Of a stretch of 64,000 nucleotides of DNA, positions 1-11,506 are shown piece by piece. The translations under genes and the position numbers were made by a program. Source of the DNA: Mastigias papua (lineage: Eukaryota > Cnidaria > Scyphozoa > Rhizostomeae > Mastigiidae). Below the pieces are notes generated by a model. It was not told where the DNA came from, ran no database searches, and saw only the letters and a program-made list of their open reading frames with translations. How positions within the stretch are numbered: position 1 is the stretch's first letter; each line of letters opens with the position of its first letter. The DNA is taken from contig OZ025277.1 of NCBI GenBank assembly GCA_964019165.1, positions 10,773,534-10,837,533 of the forward strand, in the 5' to 3' direction.

Positions 1-1
1 C

Positions 2-1042
2 CCAGCAGCAGAACGAATAAAGAAAGACATAACAAGACATTTCAGAAACCACGGACTAAACATCACAATACAGACAAACATGAAAGTAGTCAACTACCTG
101 GACGTTACATTCAACCTCAACAGCGGAACATACTACCCTTACAGAAAACCCAATGACCAGCCACTATACATCAATACAAAGTCCAACCATCCACCCAGTA
201 TCATCAAACAACTTCCAAAAAACATTAGCCACCGAATCTCCAGCTTATCCTGCAATGAAACAGAATTCAGCAAAATAAAACCAACCTATGAAGACGCCCT
301 AAAATCCTGCGGATTCAATCAGCCCCTTACCTACAGCAACCATGACCCAGCCGCAAGTAGAAGGAAAAATAGGCAACGGAACATCATTTGGTACAACCCT
401 CCATATAACAAGAACATACGCACTAACATCGGCTACATATTCCGCAAGCTAATAAACAAGCATTTTCCTAAAACCCATAGATTTCACAGCATCTTTAACA
501 AAAATAACCTGAAAATTAGTTACAGCTGTACAGAAAACATGGCCTCCATCATTAGCAAGCACAACAAGAAAATCCTCAACACCAAACCGCCCATCACCAC
601 ATCAAAATCATGCAACTGCCGTATAAAAGAAGACTGCCCTTTAAACAATAACTGCCTCACCACTAACATTGTCTACAATGCCAAAGTGACCACAAACGAG
701 GACGCAACCGGGAAAAATTACATAGGCGCGACTGAAGGGACATTCAAACAACGTTTCACCCAACATAAACTGTCATTTAAGAACAACAAATACTCCAACA
801 GCACGGAACTCTCCAAATACATCTGGCAACTTAAGGACAACAATACAGAATACCAAATTCAATGGTCTATTATCACCGCAGCTCAACCATATAGCAACAT
901 TTCAAGAAGATGTGACCTTTGTGCATCAGAAAAGCTATACATAATCAAAAGCAACAGTAATAATACCCTAAACAAACGCTCTGAACTAATCTCCAAGTGC
1001 AGACATGAAAACAAATATTATTTAATCAGCAATAATACGTAA
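2..1042 (+). CDS. Penelope-like retroelement, C-terminal part: RT tail plus GIY-YIG endonuclease (partial)
   Basis: The frame is open from the window edge to the stop at 1040-1042, so the 5' part with the catalytic RT motifs lies outside. The first methionine in view, at 80, is not a real start. From that Met, residues 1-110 look like the RT thumb and linker. A cysteine-rich knuckle ('[15 protein letters not shown]') lies near residue 180. A GIY-YIG endonuclease follows, with 'IVYNAKV', then '[18 protein letters not shown]', and a C-terminal '[12 protein letters not shown]' and '[13 protein letters not shown]' block. This order (RT, Cys motif, GIY-YIG) is typical of endonuclease-bearing Penelope-like elements, which prime reverse transcription at nicked target DNA. 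The visible part has no stop or frameshift. Recognition is by motif only. Confidence 0.85.
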   Translation, partial: PAAERIKKDITRHFRNHGLNITIQTNMKVVNYLDVTFNLNSGTYYPYRKPNDQPLYINTKSNHPPSIIKQLPKNISHRISSLSCNETEFSKIKPTYEDALKSCGFNQPLTYSNHDPAASRRKNRQRNIIWYNPPYNKNIRTNIGYIFRKLINKHFPKTHRFHSIFNKNNLKISYSCTENMASIISKHNKKILNTKPPITTSKSCNCRIKEDCPLNNNCLTTNIVYNAKVTTNEDATGKNYIGATEGTFKQRFTQHKLSFKNNKYSNSTELSKYIWQLKDNNTEYQIQWSIITAAQPYSNISRRCDLCASEKLYIIKSNSNNTLNKRSELISKCRHENKYYLISNNT

Positions 1043-1211
1043 TAGATATATCCCTTGATAGCAATTCGCTTAATCAACCTTGTTTTAGAATCTTATTAAT
1101 TAATCGAATCTGCGCATTCGGAATGTTATTCAGTTATAGTCTGTCTGATGAGTGCTTAGGCACGAAACTCAGAGTAACAGAGAATTGGTCTTTTCCTTTT
1201 CTATATTTCTG

Positions 1212-1350
<139 letters not shown>

Positions 1351-1404
1351 TTGCATAGAGCTTACAAAAAACATCTAAATCTAACCTCAAAAAACATCTA
1401 AATC

Positions 1405-1735
1405 TAGTTCACAGTCATGATCAACATCGTCTTCCTTGATGATATTTTTGGAGCCGGTTCGGTTACCTCTTCTTCCATTACTTCAAATGGGTTTTCGTGT
1501 AAGCTTCCATCGTTAAGATATTAAGCTCTTCCATCAGCATACTTTTTGCCTTCTTTGAAGCAGGAAATCATCCCATCTTTGCTGCCATCAACTGGTAACG
1601 ACAACAGGTGCATCTGTTCGAGGGGGGCGTTTAATAGAATGAAGCGATTATTACAAAAAAACTGAAAATAGAGAGTGTTTATTCGAGGCGAGTTAAGAAG
1701 AAGGGATCGTTTAATCAAAGCATTACGGTATAACA
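1405..1735 (-). mobile_element. Possible internally deleted pogo/Tigger-like DNA transposon remnant
   Basis: On the minus strand an end-like sequence, TA followed by CCGTAATGCTTTGATTAAAC (near 1729), is joined after about 110 bp to a short coding remnant reading 'DGSKDGMISCFKEGKK' (1521-1620). That remnant resembles the C-terminal tail of pogo/Tigger transposases. The far terminal repeat is not visible. The TACCGTAA end recurs at 20374 and 22792, supporting a repeat family. The transposase assignment is weak. Confidence 0.35.
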
Positions 1736-4700
1736 TTTTACTCTTTACAGTGGCCACTGCTTTAGCGAGCAGACTTGACGTCCCTTTTGGGACATGAAAA
1801 CATTGGTGGCAATTAGTAATTACACTAGCCTAAGTCTATGTTAGGTACACCACTGCTTTAAATAAACTATCCAATTGAATAATCTCACGTCCAAGAACAT
1901 TATAAAACATATCTCCCTGGGGATGGCTTATTTGTAGATTTATGGTTCAGTAAGCAATATATGCATGGTACATGAAGTGCTCGCATATATAGGAAGTGAA
2001 TTAAAGACAAACATAACGACAATCTAGAATGACAATTAGGTCATCAAAGTAAAGAAACATTAGTTGCCATAAACAGTAGAGACAGAGGATCAAAAGGCCC
2101 ATTACTATTCTTTAAGAACATGTAATCTAATTAACCCTTTTGCCACTTTTTACCAAAATCTCTGACAATCAAAGATAAACGATGAGGTGCAATCAAGGAT
2201 TAAATTTCGGAAAGATTCACTTTAGAAGACTATTAAGTGATAGCTTAGTTAAAATAATTTCATTTGCTTTTACTTGTGTCTGTTGTATTTATTACCAATG
2301 CAAAAATCTCTGACATTCACGGATAACTAGCAAAGCTGCATGCCTAAAATGTACAATGATTTTTGAAGTTATTCACTATTTGATTGGCTATAACCATCAC
2401 CAATGATAAAATCGACTTTATTTCTATGGACTAAATATCTATGATTAGTTCACTGTTATGCAGTTTAAAACACACACTGAGATTATACTGTCTCATTTAC
2501 GTTAATCTACAATCTTAATATTGCTGTTGCTGGAAAAAGGTTTAATAAGGGGGTTGAGTTCTGTTGACAGTATTCCACTTTAGTCTTGCATGTATGTCAG
2601 AAGAGACAAGTGCTTAATGAGAATTATTGCAGCTTAATGTGGCTAGAAAGCTGTCGATGTTAATTCATTTCTAAACTTGTGTTACAAAACAGTGATCATC
2701 CAACCTGACTGACCTTGTTCATCCGCATAAACTATTATTACCATCATTATTTCATATTATATACATGTTAAGTTTAACAATATCTTTTATACAAGTAAAT
2801 TATTTAGCTGTTAATTATAATTTATAATTAGACATGATAAATTAAGTTTACATAAAACTTCCTAAGTAATTTGTATGTGTATCTGGTTTGAAAGTAACGC
2901 ATTATGATACAAACAGAATTGATAAAATTTGTTAAAAAGGATCGATATCAAAATTTGATAAAATATTTGACCATATTATAAGCATCAAGGAAATAGGATG
3001 ACTTTGTGGAAGTTCTCAAAGGTGAGTAAACAATTTGGATGGTAATATAATATTAATGGTAATATAGATTGATAGATTGACTTTGGTTGAAATCAGACAA
3101 AAGCCAGGTAAAGAGAAACTTTAATCAAGTTTAGTAGCAATTAATAACTTGCCATTAATTGGTTCATTGTCTCTAGTTAATTGCAGCTCCTTCCCGACTT
3201 CTTCTGTAACTTTTCCTGTACATCTTCTTCCATAGACTCTTGTAGATTCCATCTTTTATAAATTTGTTTTCATTCTGTTTCTTCAGTTTCACGTCAATCA
3301 CAGATGGATCCAGAAGGGGACCGTTTGGCCATGGTCCCCTAACAATGAAAATTTATCATATGAAATTGAGCATATAGCGTATGCTGAATCTGTTTAACGT
3401 ATCCATTGTGTTTAGGGTCACGTCTTCATTATAATTGTGACAATATGAATAAAGCGGAGTATAGAATGCAAATCTTATCAACTGCAGTTTGCCAGTCGTA
3501 ACATATCATACTAAGCATATAGATGATTTCATTTATAGCATTTTTGCATTAAATTACCAATGAGAATGTATCCTTCTACAGCTATCATCTTGTAATTCCT
3601 ACGGTATTGTCACAGCGTATTGTTACTGCATAGTGCCAATCCGTGCCTATCATCTGATTGCCAATGGCATTTATAACGAAAACGTAGCACAATAAGTCAT
3701 AGATTTCTTGAAGTTAATATTATTTCCCATAGTAGGACATGGATCTCTCTACTTTGCTAGTGAATTTCAATGCTACAAGTATTCGTCTTAGCAATGGATA
3801 GAGCATTCAAAGTAGGCCTAATTTGCTTATGAAACAGTTCTAAATTCATGGCAAACATTTTCATTGTTACAGCAATCTGCAAAACATAGCATGTAATCTG
3901 CAAAACTATTTTCACACATTTTCGAGATTTTCAAGTGCCTCAGTGGCCTATGCCTACATAGTTGTTCTCAAGTTCTTTATGGAAGAATATTTTTAGAAAT
4001 TGAGCTAATATCTTTCATCTTTATATCTTTTAATGTCTGGATTGAAACACCATGACTTATATTTCTTATATTTATTCCTAGTTGGATTTTTGTCACAGAG
4101 CTGTATTTTTCATTTGCACAATTTCTCATTAGAGTAAAATCAGGAAAGGCATCAGAACGGTAGGGAGCACGATGATTTTAGCTCCTTCATCTTTATAAAT
4201 GACTCTCCGCGTTTAATCTGCTTTTCATTCTCGAATCATCGTGGGTCCGCCCCCAAACAACAATGCAATTCAATCAAATCTTAGTCTAGAAGATGCGTCT
4301 TTGTAGCCATTCTAGAAGGCAAAACTTACAGAATTTTATGTCACATAAGGTACAGGCATGTTGGATCTTTCAAAGTCACTGAACAATGTCATCCACATTC
4401 CAAGGTGCAATTCCCTCAAACATACCTCCCCGATAGTACGACTAAATTGTACAAGTCAAAATTGTCTCGAAATACCTTCCAGCTTTCTTTCAGCAAGGAC
4501 TTAGCTTACTCTAGTTGCTTCTATGAAAAAAGCCTTAGAAGACCCGCTGTATGATTCTACCCAATTGGCTCTCCTCAATCTTCGATGCTGCATCCACCCA
4601 TGGGTTTAAACATAATTCAAACAGGATGATGATCCTAACCATAATCTGATTATCTACATACAGAATATCTGAATATTAAATTCAATGTAATAAATTGTAC

Positions 4701-7001
4701 AGATAATGTAAGATATAATACAGCAGGTTCTAATGTAATAAGCATGTAAGCAATTGATTTATAAGACTGTGAGTTGTGGTGCTTCTTATAATCTGCTTGT
4801 TCGATAAGTGTCATCCATCGCTGAACCATGGTGTTGCGTATCATTATCTAACGTGCAGAGAACACGGAGGCAGAGAGAGGAGACGGCGATGTTGACTGTA
4901 CTCTGACTCTACTCTGACTTAACGTTACTTTACGGATAACATGGATATGTACATAAACATTGAACAACACAAAATCAACATGATCACGTACAGGAAGGGT
5001 TTGGTTGTTGTTGTTGTTGTTAGAGGATGTTAGAGGATTGCTGATTAGGCTCATGCTGCGATGATTGCGTATAGAACAACAGAAGAGGAATGACGAGGTG
5101 TTCGATGAGAGGATTGACTTATGGTGATATCCTAGGCGCCTAATTGAAAATTGTGAGTGAATGAAAGAAGGAAAATTGGCGTTGAGTAACAAATGGCCTA
5201 TACTACAATGTTTACATTCACTACAGATTCATTGGTGAATGAACTGTTCATACGACATTTGATGCTGTTGCTCTTGTCCATAGTGACTATATTAATTAAC
5301 AGAAGTGCATATTTTTATAAGAAACCTAGCTCATGGCCTAGTTATGAAAGTTCTTTATTTTTAGACATCTTTTGATCAGAGTTATCAACGCTAGAGTTTC
5401 AGAATGGTTCTTTAACTTTAACAGCACATTTAACGCCATGTACGTTGTAAGCATACAGTGTCAAGACAAGACGGTACGGATACTGGAACTTTTAGCAGAA
5501 CCCCCGTCTATTAACCACTAGCTACAAGGATTAGACACGATGCATTTGAGTTTTGCATTTTAATCCTCAATTCCTTCGCAGTGATGAAAATATTAAAATT
5601 CAAAGAGTTTCTTAGGGATTTGATTGTTAGTGGTAAACGCTCATTAAATATTGTGGTCTTCTACATGTAGAATTTCTCATTAGATTTCTGCATGCATTCT
5701 CTATGCTCTTTACAATGCGATTCCTTAACACAAAGAACTTGTACACCGAAAGAATGCAATCAAACGTAGTGAAAGTTATGTTAGAAGAGAACGGGTACGA
5801 TTAGCTATTTATACTTCCATGTACTGAATATACTAATACAGGAAGCATTATACAAGTGGTGATGTTTAAGCTGATAATCCTCTGTACAATGAGAAATTTT
5901 CTTATCGTGTTTTTTCAACGTCAAATTGAAATAGTATCGCTGGTAATATTAATATTATTATGAAACATTCAGTATTCACCTTGATCACATTTTAGTACTG
6001 AGAAAAATAGACATCTAATTAAATCTAGAAAGTGATAATAACACTGTAAAAATTAGAGATATTAAGTGCAACAAATAGAGCTGATTATTATGCATATGAG
6101 AATTATTCTTAACTTTCAAAAATTCATACTTAAACCAAAAGGATGGAGAAACCAATGCATATAACATTGTTTCAATTACTTCTAATGGATCTTTCTCAAT
6201 AATGCAGTTTGTAAAATGCATTTTCAGTAAATCTGCAACGTACATTTTTACCACTGTTTAATGTTTCATTTGCAATCAACAGAAATCCCCATCAGCTCAA
6301 TAAGAACTATTAATAGTTTGCCCATGAATTCCCCATCTCCCCCTAAAATCTGTGAAACTCTCTTACTGTTGGGAAATCACCCTATAAGTAGCAATCTCTT
6401 TATTCATAATTTCCATGTGTTGTTATTACCAATGCTTTCTCATCGTCAAATCATTTTCTATTCGATATTTAAACTTCATATATGCTAATTTGTGATAAAT
6501 TCCATATTATATATTGATTTTTTACATTTATATATTCAATAAATTTACGCTATTCTGTTGTGTTGTAGTTCTCAGTGTTTTTGTTTTAGGACATTAGATG
6601 TCATGTGACACCATACTTAGCTTCGTCTTTATTCTTCTTTAGAATTCATCTTGACGAGTTACTAGAGAGACATTCCACTATTTGTTGAAATATTGGAACA
6701 CTTGTCACAAGCACACAATCTTATCTCAATTAGTAAGACCCTACAGTTGTTTTGAAGTCGACTTTTGATGAGTGGTGAGTAATATGATGTGAATTTACTC
6801 ATTCTATGGCTTTGTGATTGATTCTCTTCTATTAATTATGCTTATTTATGTCTTACATACGTATGTCTACATGTTGACATACTTTGTCATAATTTGTACA
6901 ATCATATGGATTAACATCTAACTGAAAATATATTACATTAAATTGAAAAATTAGAAAATAGTGATTATATTAATTGTTACATGTCATTAAGATAGTTACA
7001 A
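1736..7001. other. AT-rich region with no supported gene
   Basis: No frame shows family motifs or convincing codon structure. Short low-complexity tracts are present, for example GTT repeats near 5003-5020. A minus-strand frame at 4848-5192 is Ser/Asn-rich and looks fortuitous. I see no transposon termini here. Confidence 0.5.
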
Positions 7002-7023
7002 ATGACTGTTTGTTCATTAATGT

Positions 7024-7407
7024 TGTTTTTTAATAGTAGATATGAAGCGAATAAATACGACAATATTTTTCAATTTACAAGACATATTTCAGATTGTTCC
7101 AATCCATCATCAGTTGCTAAATATAATAAAAAACTTCTAGGTACATTGATAAACGTTAAGTCATCAATCGAATATATATTAATCGAAAGAGGAATCAATG
7201 AATATAGTTCAGATACAGTAATGCTTGCATTTTTTGCAGAATTGGCGCAGATCTCTTCGTCTAATAGACACTGCAATGTAGTGCATTGTTTAGATGTTAG
7301 AACTCACAAGACTCTGAAGAAAATAGATATGTCTTTTCTTCCAATAGATACTCATTGTTGTGTGCATATGTTATGCAATCAAATCGCTAAGTTCGGCAGA
7401 TTTTGAA
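7024..7407 (+). CDS. Possible exon of unknown gene
   Basis: A frame of about 125 codons opens just after a weak acceptor-like 'tttttaatag' and runs to a stop near 7406. The peptide ('RYEANKYDNIFQFTRHISDC' onward) is mixed in composition, neither low-complexity nor strongly biased, and has several Cys and His near its end ('DTHCCVHMLCNQIAKF'). I do not recognise a domain and no flanking exons were found. It could be a chance open frame. Confidence 0.25.
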
Positions 7408-8213
7408 CATTCCCATAATTTCTTTATGCATTCTTCTCAGTTTACATACATTAAAAAGTCTACATGTTTGCATTCTACAAAACTTCTACCTTTCCATACT
7501 GTACATATGCTTTATTTAGATAGTTTACACATTCCACTTCATTACATTCTGCTGATTGACATATTCCTTCAACTTTTACAAAACGTTATCATATCTTCTT
7601 GTCCACAAGACACTAATTTTTATATAGATTGTTTACACATTCAAGTTTTTCGTATTTCGTAAGAATCTGCACTTATCCATACACAGTCATTTGTATGCAT
7701 ATCTAATTCTCTATTGTCCTGCAAGATATGCACAAGTCTTTTCACTTCTTGACAGTCACTTCCATGTATATATTGAACACACTCTGGCTCTAAACCTTGA
7801 GCAGAAAGTGCATGCAATAATTAAATCCTTCAGTATACATTCATTTTCATTTCATATAATTCATTTCATATATTTCATATAACTCTGTTAGAACTTTATC
7901 ATTGACAAGTATCTTTTAATAATAATCTTTACAAGTTTAGTACCCAGATAGTTGGCATAAGGAAAATGAAGTTAAATCATGTGTGTCTTATTGTTTGCAA
8001 ACACAAATATACATTTTGTTATAAGAAACATGTCTTTAAGAAACACGAGGCTGACATTAGCCAAAAGTTAAGAAACATTTAAGAAACATGGTCAGGCTGA
8101 GCTTTGAAAGTAAACTTAAAAAAAACAGTTCTGGTAGGAAATTTTTATAGGATAGAATAATTTCACATGACATCAATCTCTTAACTGTTTTTTAACTGCT
8201 GTATGAAATTGTT
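7408..8213. other. AT-rich stretch without a recognised feature
   Basis: Open frames here are short and rich in Phe, Ile, His and Ser, as expected of random AT-rich sequence. The repeated word 'aagaaacat' occurs several times at 8020-8095 and again at 8480-8525. Confidence 0.4.
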
Positions 8214-8453
8214 TTAAGAAGTTTGCAAAGGACGATCAGTGCTTCCATCATCATCTAATTCTAGACTCATTTCTTCCTCCAATCCATCACTCTCGATCAT
8301 TTTGATAGGCTTGTCTCCAACAATCTGTGGCGAAACATCATCCAACTCCTGGTTACCTGGAGTGCTTGATGTTTGATCTAGAGTGAAGACAGGTGGAACG
8401 TGGTAATTTGATAGACCCTCTGGCTGCACTAGGTTGTCATCGATGTTTGCTGC
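8214..8453 (-). CDS. Possible terminal exon of a minus-strand gene, acidic tail
   Basis: On the minus strand an acceptor-like 'ttttaatagcag' precedes about 78 codons ending in TAA at 8214. The peptide is acidic ('MIESDGLEEEMSLELDDDGS') and its third-position use is less AT-rich than the surroundings, which suggests real coding. No domain is recognised. Upstream exons were not identified, although short open stretches occur on the same strand at about 9440-9600. It could be a 3'-terminal exon of a regulatory protein, or chance. Confidence 0.3.
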   Translation of the reverse strand, partial: AANIDDNLVQPEGLSNYHVPPVFTLDQTSSTPGNQELDDVSPQIVGDKPIKMIESDGLEEEMSLELDDDGSTDRPLQTS

Positions 8454-8499
8454 TATTAAAAGCTTCAAGAATTTTAAAAAACATTTAAGAAACATTTGA

Positions 8500-9757
8500 G
8501 GCTGGAATTAGCAATCTATTATGAAACATCCAGGCTGAAAGCAGAATGTTTGTTTCTTGTAAAAACAACGTGTACTCAAGTTTTTTCGTTTCATTTCAGG
8601 AATGTGACGTGAAACATTGAGAAGACTGCTCAACAAACGAACTTGAATTAACATCACACTTTAGTTACGTATCACTGTTATGTCATGTCAAAATGCATAC
8701 ATAAGCTTAGGATGTTAGGCCATATCTTTGTTATAGACGACCTTCTACTGTCAACTGGAGATGTATGCAACTGTCGATGTGCTGTTTAAAACGTCAATGG
8801 CCTTTTTTGTTTTTTTATTATGTAATGTTTTAGTGCAATATATGCTATTTGTGCTTTTTATGTAACCTAGTTTTGTTTGAAAGGGAGAATAACCATGAGC
8901 TTGATCCTCTACTCTATCTTTGCTATCCTGAATTAAGTCTCCAAACTATTCAAACAAGCAATTTCTGAATATAAACAAACTCTGGATATCCCAGAAGTCT
9001 ACTTTGCAAAATATTGCTCTCTTCTTGATGTAGGATCATATTCTACAATCTTAGTAAACGAATTAAAAAACAATATATTAATCGCATTGTATCACAAGTG
9101 TTTACTTTGATAAGTTAAATGTAATGCAATATTTTTATTTCAGCACAGCAAAACTAATCTAAAACGCTCCACCCCTCCCCCCTCCCATTCAATGGTGTAC
9201 AATGTATGCGCTTGTTGCATTCACATGTACATTGTTTAGATCTAATGTTTCTATTTGATAAACAATATATATCTCTTAGTAATCATTTGTTATTATAAGT
9301 ACTTTTGGACTTCATGCACAAGAGCAAAGGCTAAGATCATTAGAAGGTGTTCATGTGATACACAAGTAGAATTGCTATTGTTATAGTCCTTTAACATATA
9401 TTAAATTATAGAAAGGAACAGCTCCAAAAAGGCATGTCCTATTTGTCAAGCTTCTCGAACATTCCCTTTTTCAAGGTTTTGATTTCTGTGGCACATTCTG
9501 CGGACCATTTTACAAGCTGTCAATTTATCGCCGACGGTGAAAACTACTCTTTTTCGAGAAGCATCCCAAGAAATTGAAGACACCAATTGATCTGAGTTGC
9601 AAATGATAGGATTTTATTTTCGTACAAGGAAGAAAACACTTCAATTAAAATAAAGTTTCGCACAAGGGCCACGGCCAAATCGAAGGACGGTTAATCGAGC
9701 TACAGTTAATCGAGGAAGTACTGTGAAGATTTCATTAATTATGATTAATGACATATA
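8500..9757. other. Region upstream of the Tc1 element; nothing firm
   Basis: The sequence is mainly AT-rich. A minus-strand open stretch at about 9440-9600 ('ISWDASRKRVVFTVGDKLTA') could be an exon but has no recognised family. The word 'gttaatcga' occurs twice near 9690-9715, perhaps part of an old repeat. Confidence 0.3.
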
Positions 9758-9759
9758 TA

Positions 9760-11222
9760 CACTTCCTCGTCAAAAGTGCTGGAACGAGCAAGGAATCTGA
9801 AGCCAACAATTTTGTAGGCACTTTGAAATAACTATTTTTTTGGCGAAACCTACAACAAATACCATTATTCGAAACTTCTCTTAATTTATACTAATGATAA
9901 AATAGAGCATAATTTATAATATTTTAGATAAATGAAACCTTTAGTTAACGCTTTCAAGTCAAATTTGTTAATATTTTGTTGGATAGCCACAACTAGCACG
10001 AACAACATGGAGACGGCGTGGAATCGAAGAGTACAGATTGACTATTAATTCGCGTGGAAGTTCTGCCCAAATCTCAAAAAGTTTTTTTACGAGTTGATGC
10101 TTGTTCTTCGGTGGATCTTTTCTAATCATATTTTTCATGTATTGCCAGACATTTTCAATTATATTGAGATCAGGACTTTGAGATGGCCAGGGAAGTTGAA
10201 GGATTCCATTGTTTTTGAGAAAACTGCATGTTTGAGCAGCTTTGTGGCATGGAGCATTGTCTCGTTGGAAGATAAACGGTTGGTTCTCATTGCCATATAT
10301 TTTTCGGACGCTTTCGGGAAGATTTTCCTTTAGAATTTGTATATAATACTCTGAATTTACGGATTTTTCGCAAAGTACAAGTTTTCCAACTCCATTAGGC
10401 CCTATGCATCCCCAGACCATAACTGAAACTCCTCCTGTGAAAGCTGGCACAAAGAATTCTGGATTGTCTGCTTCACAAGCAGTTCTCCATACTCTTCGGA
10501 CCCCGGAATCATTTACCAAAGAAAATCTGCATTCGTCAGAAAAAATAACATCGTCCCAATAAGATAACGGCCATTCCATCATTGTCTTAGCCCATTTCAT
10601 ACGGTATGTACGATTTATTTTTGAAATATACGGTTTTTGCTTACGGATTCTACTTTTAATGCCATGTTTTGAAACTACTCGCATAATGGTGCTTTTTGAT
10701 AAATTTTCTGAAGGAAAGCTCTTGTCTATCTCGTCTTTTATTTCATTGAATTTGGCGAAGCGAGACGTTTTAAAAATTCGCGTTACGATTCTCTCGCCTC
10801 TACGAGAGATTACTTTTGGTCGACCACTTTTCTTACTTCGTAGTAGTGAACCAGTTTTTTCATGCTTCTGCATAATTCTGTATGCTGTTGACTTCGTGCA
10901 ACCTACTTGTTTGGCAATTTCAGCAAATGAGTGTCCAGCTACTCTCAAATAATATATTGCTGCTCTTTCACTTTCACATAATTCTCGAGACTTTGCCATG
11001 CTTTTTTGATAACGAATTACAGAATATACTCCTTAATGATAGCAAGCAAATTAGGTAAGCAAAAAGTGTAAAAAATTTTGGTTTGTTTATGTTTATTTGC
11101 TGTTGTGACAGGGCCCATTTCACGCCAAAAAGTAAAGATGAACTGATTTTGTTTACGAACTGAATAGGAAACTTAGGCCGCCATTCTGACGTTATCGTTC
11201 CAGCACTTTTGACGAAGAAGTG
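9760..11222 (-). mobile_element. Complete Tc1-type DNA transposon
   Basis: A 1463-bp element is bounded by 28-bp terminal inverted repeats. The left repeat is 9760-9787 (CACTTCCTCGTCAAAAGTGC...) and the right is 11195-11222, with one mismatch. TA dinucleotides abut both ends (9758-9759 and 11223-11224), the standard Tc1/mariner target duplication. It carries a single uninterrupted transposase on the minus strand. Near-identical ends and an intact frame indicate recent activity. It lies 284 bp upstream of the OTU/PHD gene start. Confidence 0.95.
9968..10999 (-). CDS. Tc1-family transposase, DD34E, apparently intact
   Basis: The protein of 343 aa has the usual Tc1 length. The N-terminal paired-type helix-turn-helix DNA-binding region spans roughly residues 5-115 ('SFAEIAKQVGCTKSTAYRIM'), with a GRPR-like 'KKSGRPK' near 60. 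The DDE catalytic core has its first Asp in 'VIFSDECRF' (about 154), its second in 'FQRDNAPCHKA' (about 246) and Glu in 'DLNIIENVW'. There are 34 residues between the second Asp and Glu, the DD34E spacing of Tc1. There is no internal stop. It cuts and pastes DNA at TA sites by binding the flanking repeats. The start ATG is at 10999-10997. Confidence 0.96.
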   Translation of the reverse strand: MAKSRELCESERAAIYYLRVAGHSFAEIAKQVGCTKSTAYRIMQKHEKTGSLLRSKKSGRPKVISRRGERIVTRIFKTSRFAKFNEIKDEIDKSFPSENLSKSTIMRVVSKHGIKSRIRKQKPYISKINRTYRMKWAKTMMEWPLSYWDDVIFSDECRFSLVNDSGVRRVWRTACEADNPEFFVPAFTGGVSVMVWGCIGPNGVGKLVLCEKSVNSEYYIQILKENLPESVRKIYGNENQPFIFQRDNAPCHKAAQTCSFLKNNGILQLPWPSQSPDLNIIENVWQYMKNMIRKDPPKNKHQLVKKLFEIWAELPRELIVNLYSSIPRRLHVVRASCGYPTKY

Positions 11223-11506
11223 TATACATGTATATAGAGTTATTTTTTAAGCAGTCTCTGTTTGCAGATAATTCCATTCTCGCAAACGAGGTAGAAGTAT
11301 TGCAAGATGGCGTCCGATAATGTTGTGAGCTATGAAACGAGCCAAATTTTGGTCCTCTACGAACGATTGTTTTTTATCAACTGCGCACGCGCAACTCTGT
11401 AGTATTCCTGCGCTGCTGACTGATGTACTATAAGCATAGAACTCTATCACTATAAGTCACCTGGAATTACCTTTTAGTAAAAAAGAAAGGTCCACAAATC
11501 TTAGTT

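Noticed and set aside
4848..5192. Minus-strand frame of 114 codons
   Set aside because: Ser/Asn-rich low-complexity peptide over a GTT microsatellite, with no domain or splice context.
10094..10952. Plus-strand frames within the Tc1 element
   Set aside because: Antisense shadows of the transposase.
11225..11506. Possible terminal repeat pairing the left flank of the OTU/PHD gene with the 5' side of the SWIM/KDZ gene
   Set aside because: Words such as 'ttgcaa' and 'gatggcgtcc' looked suggestive, but no inverted match longer than a few bases was found.
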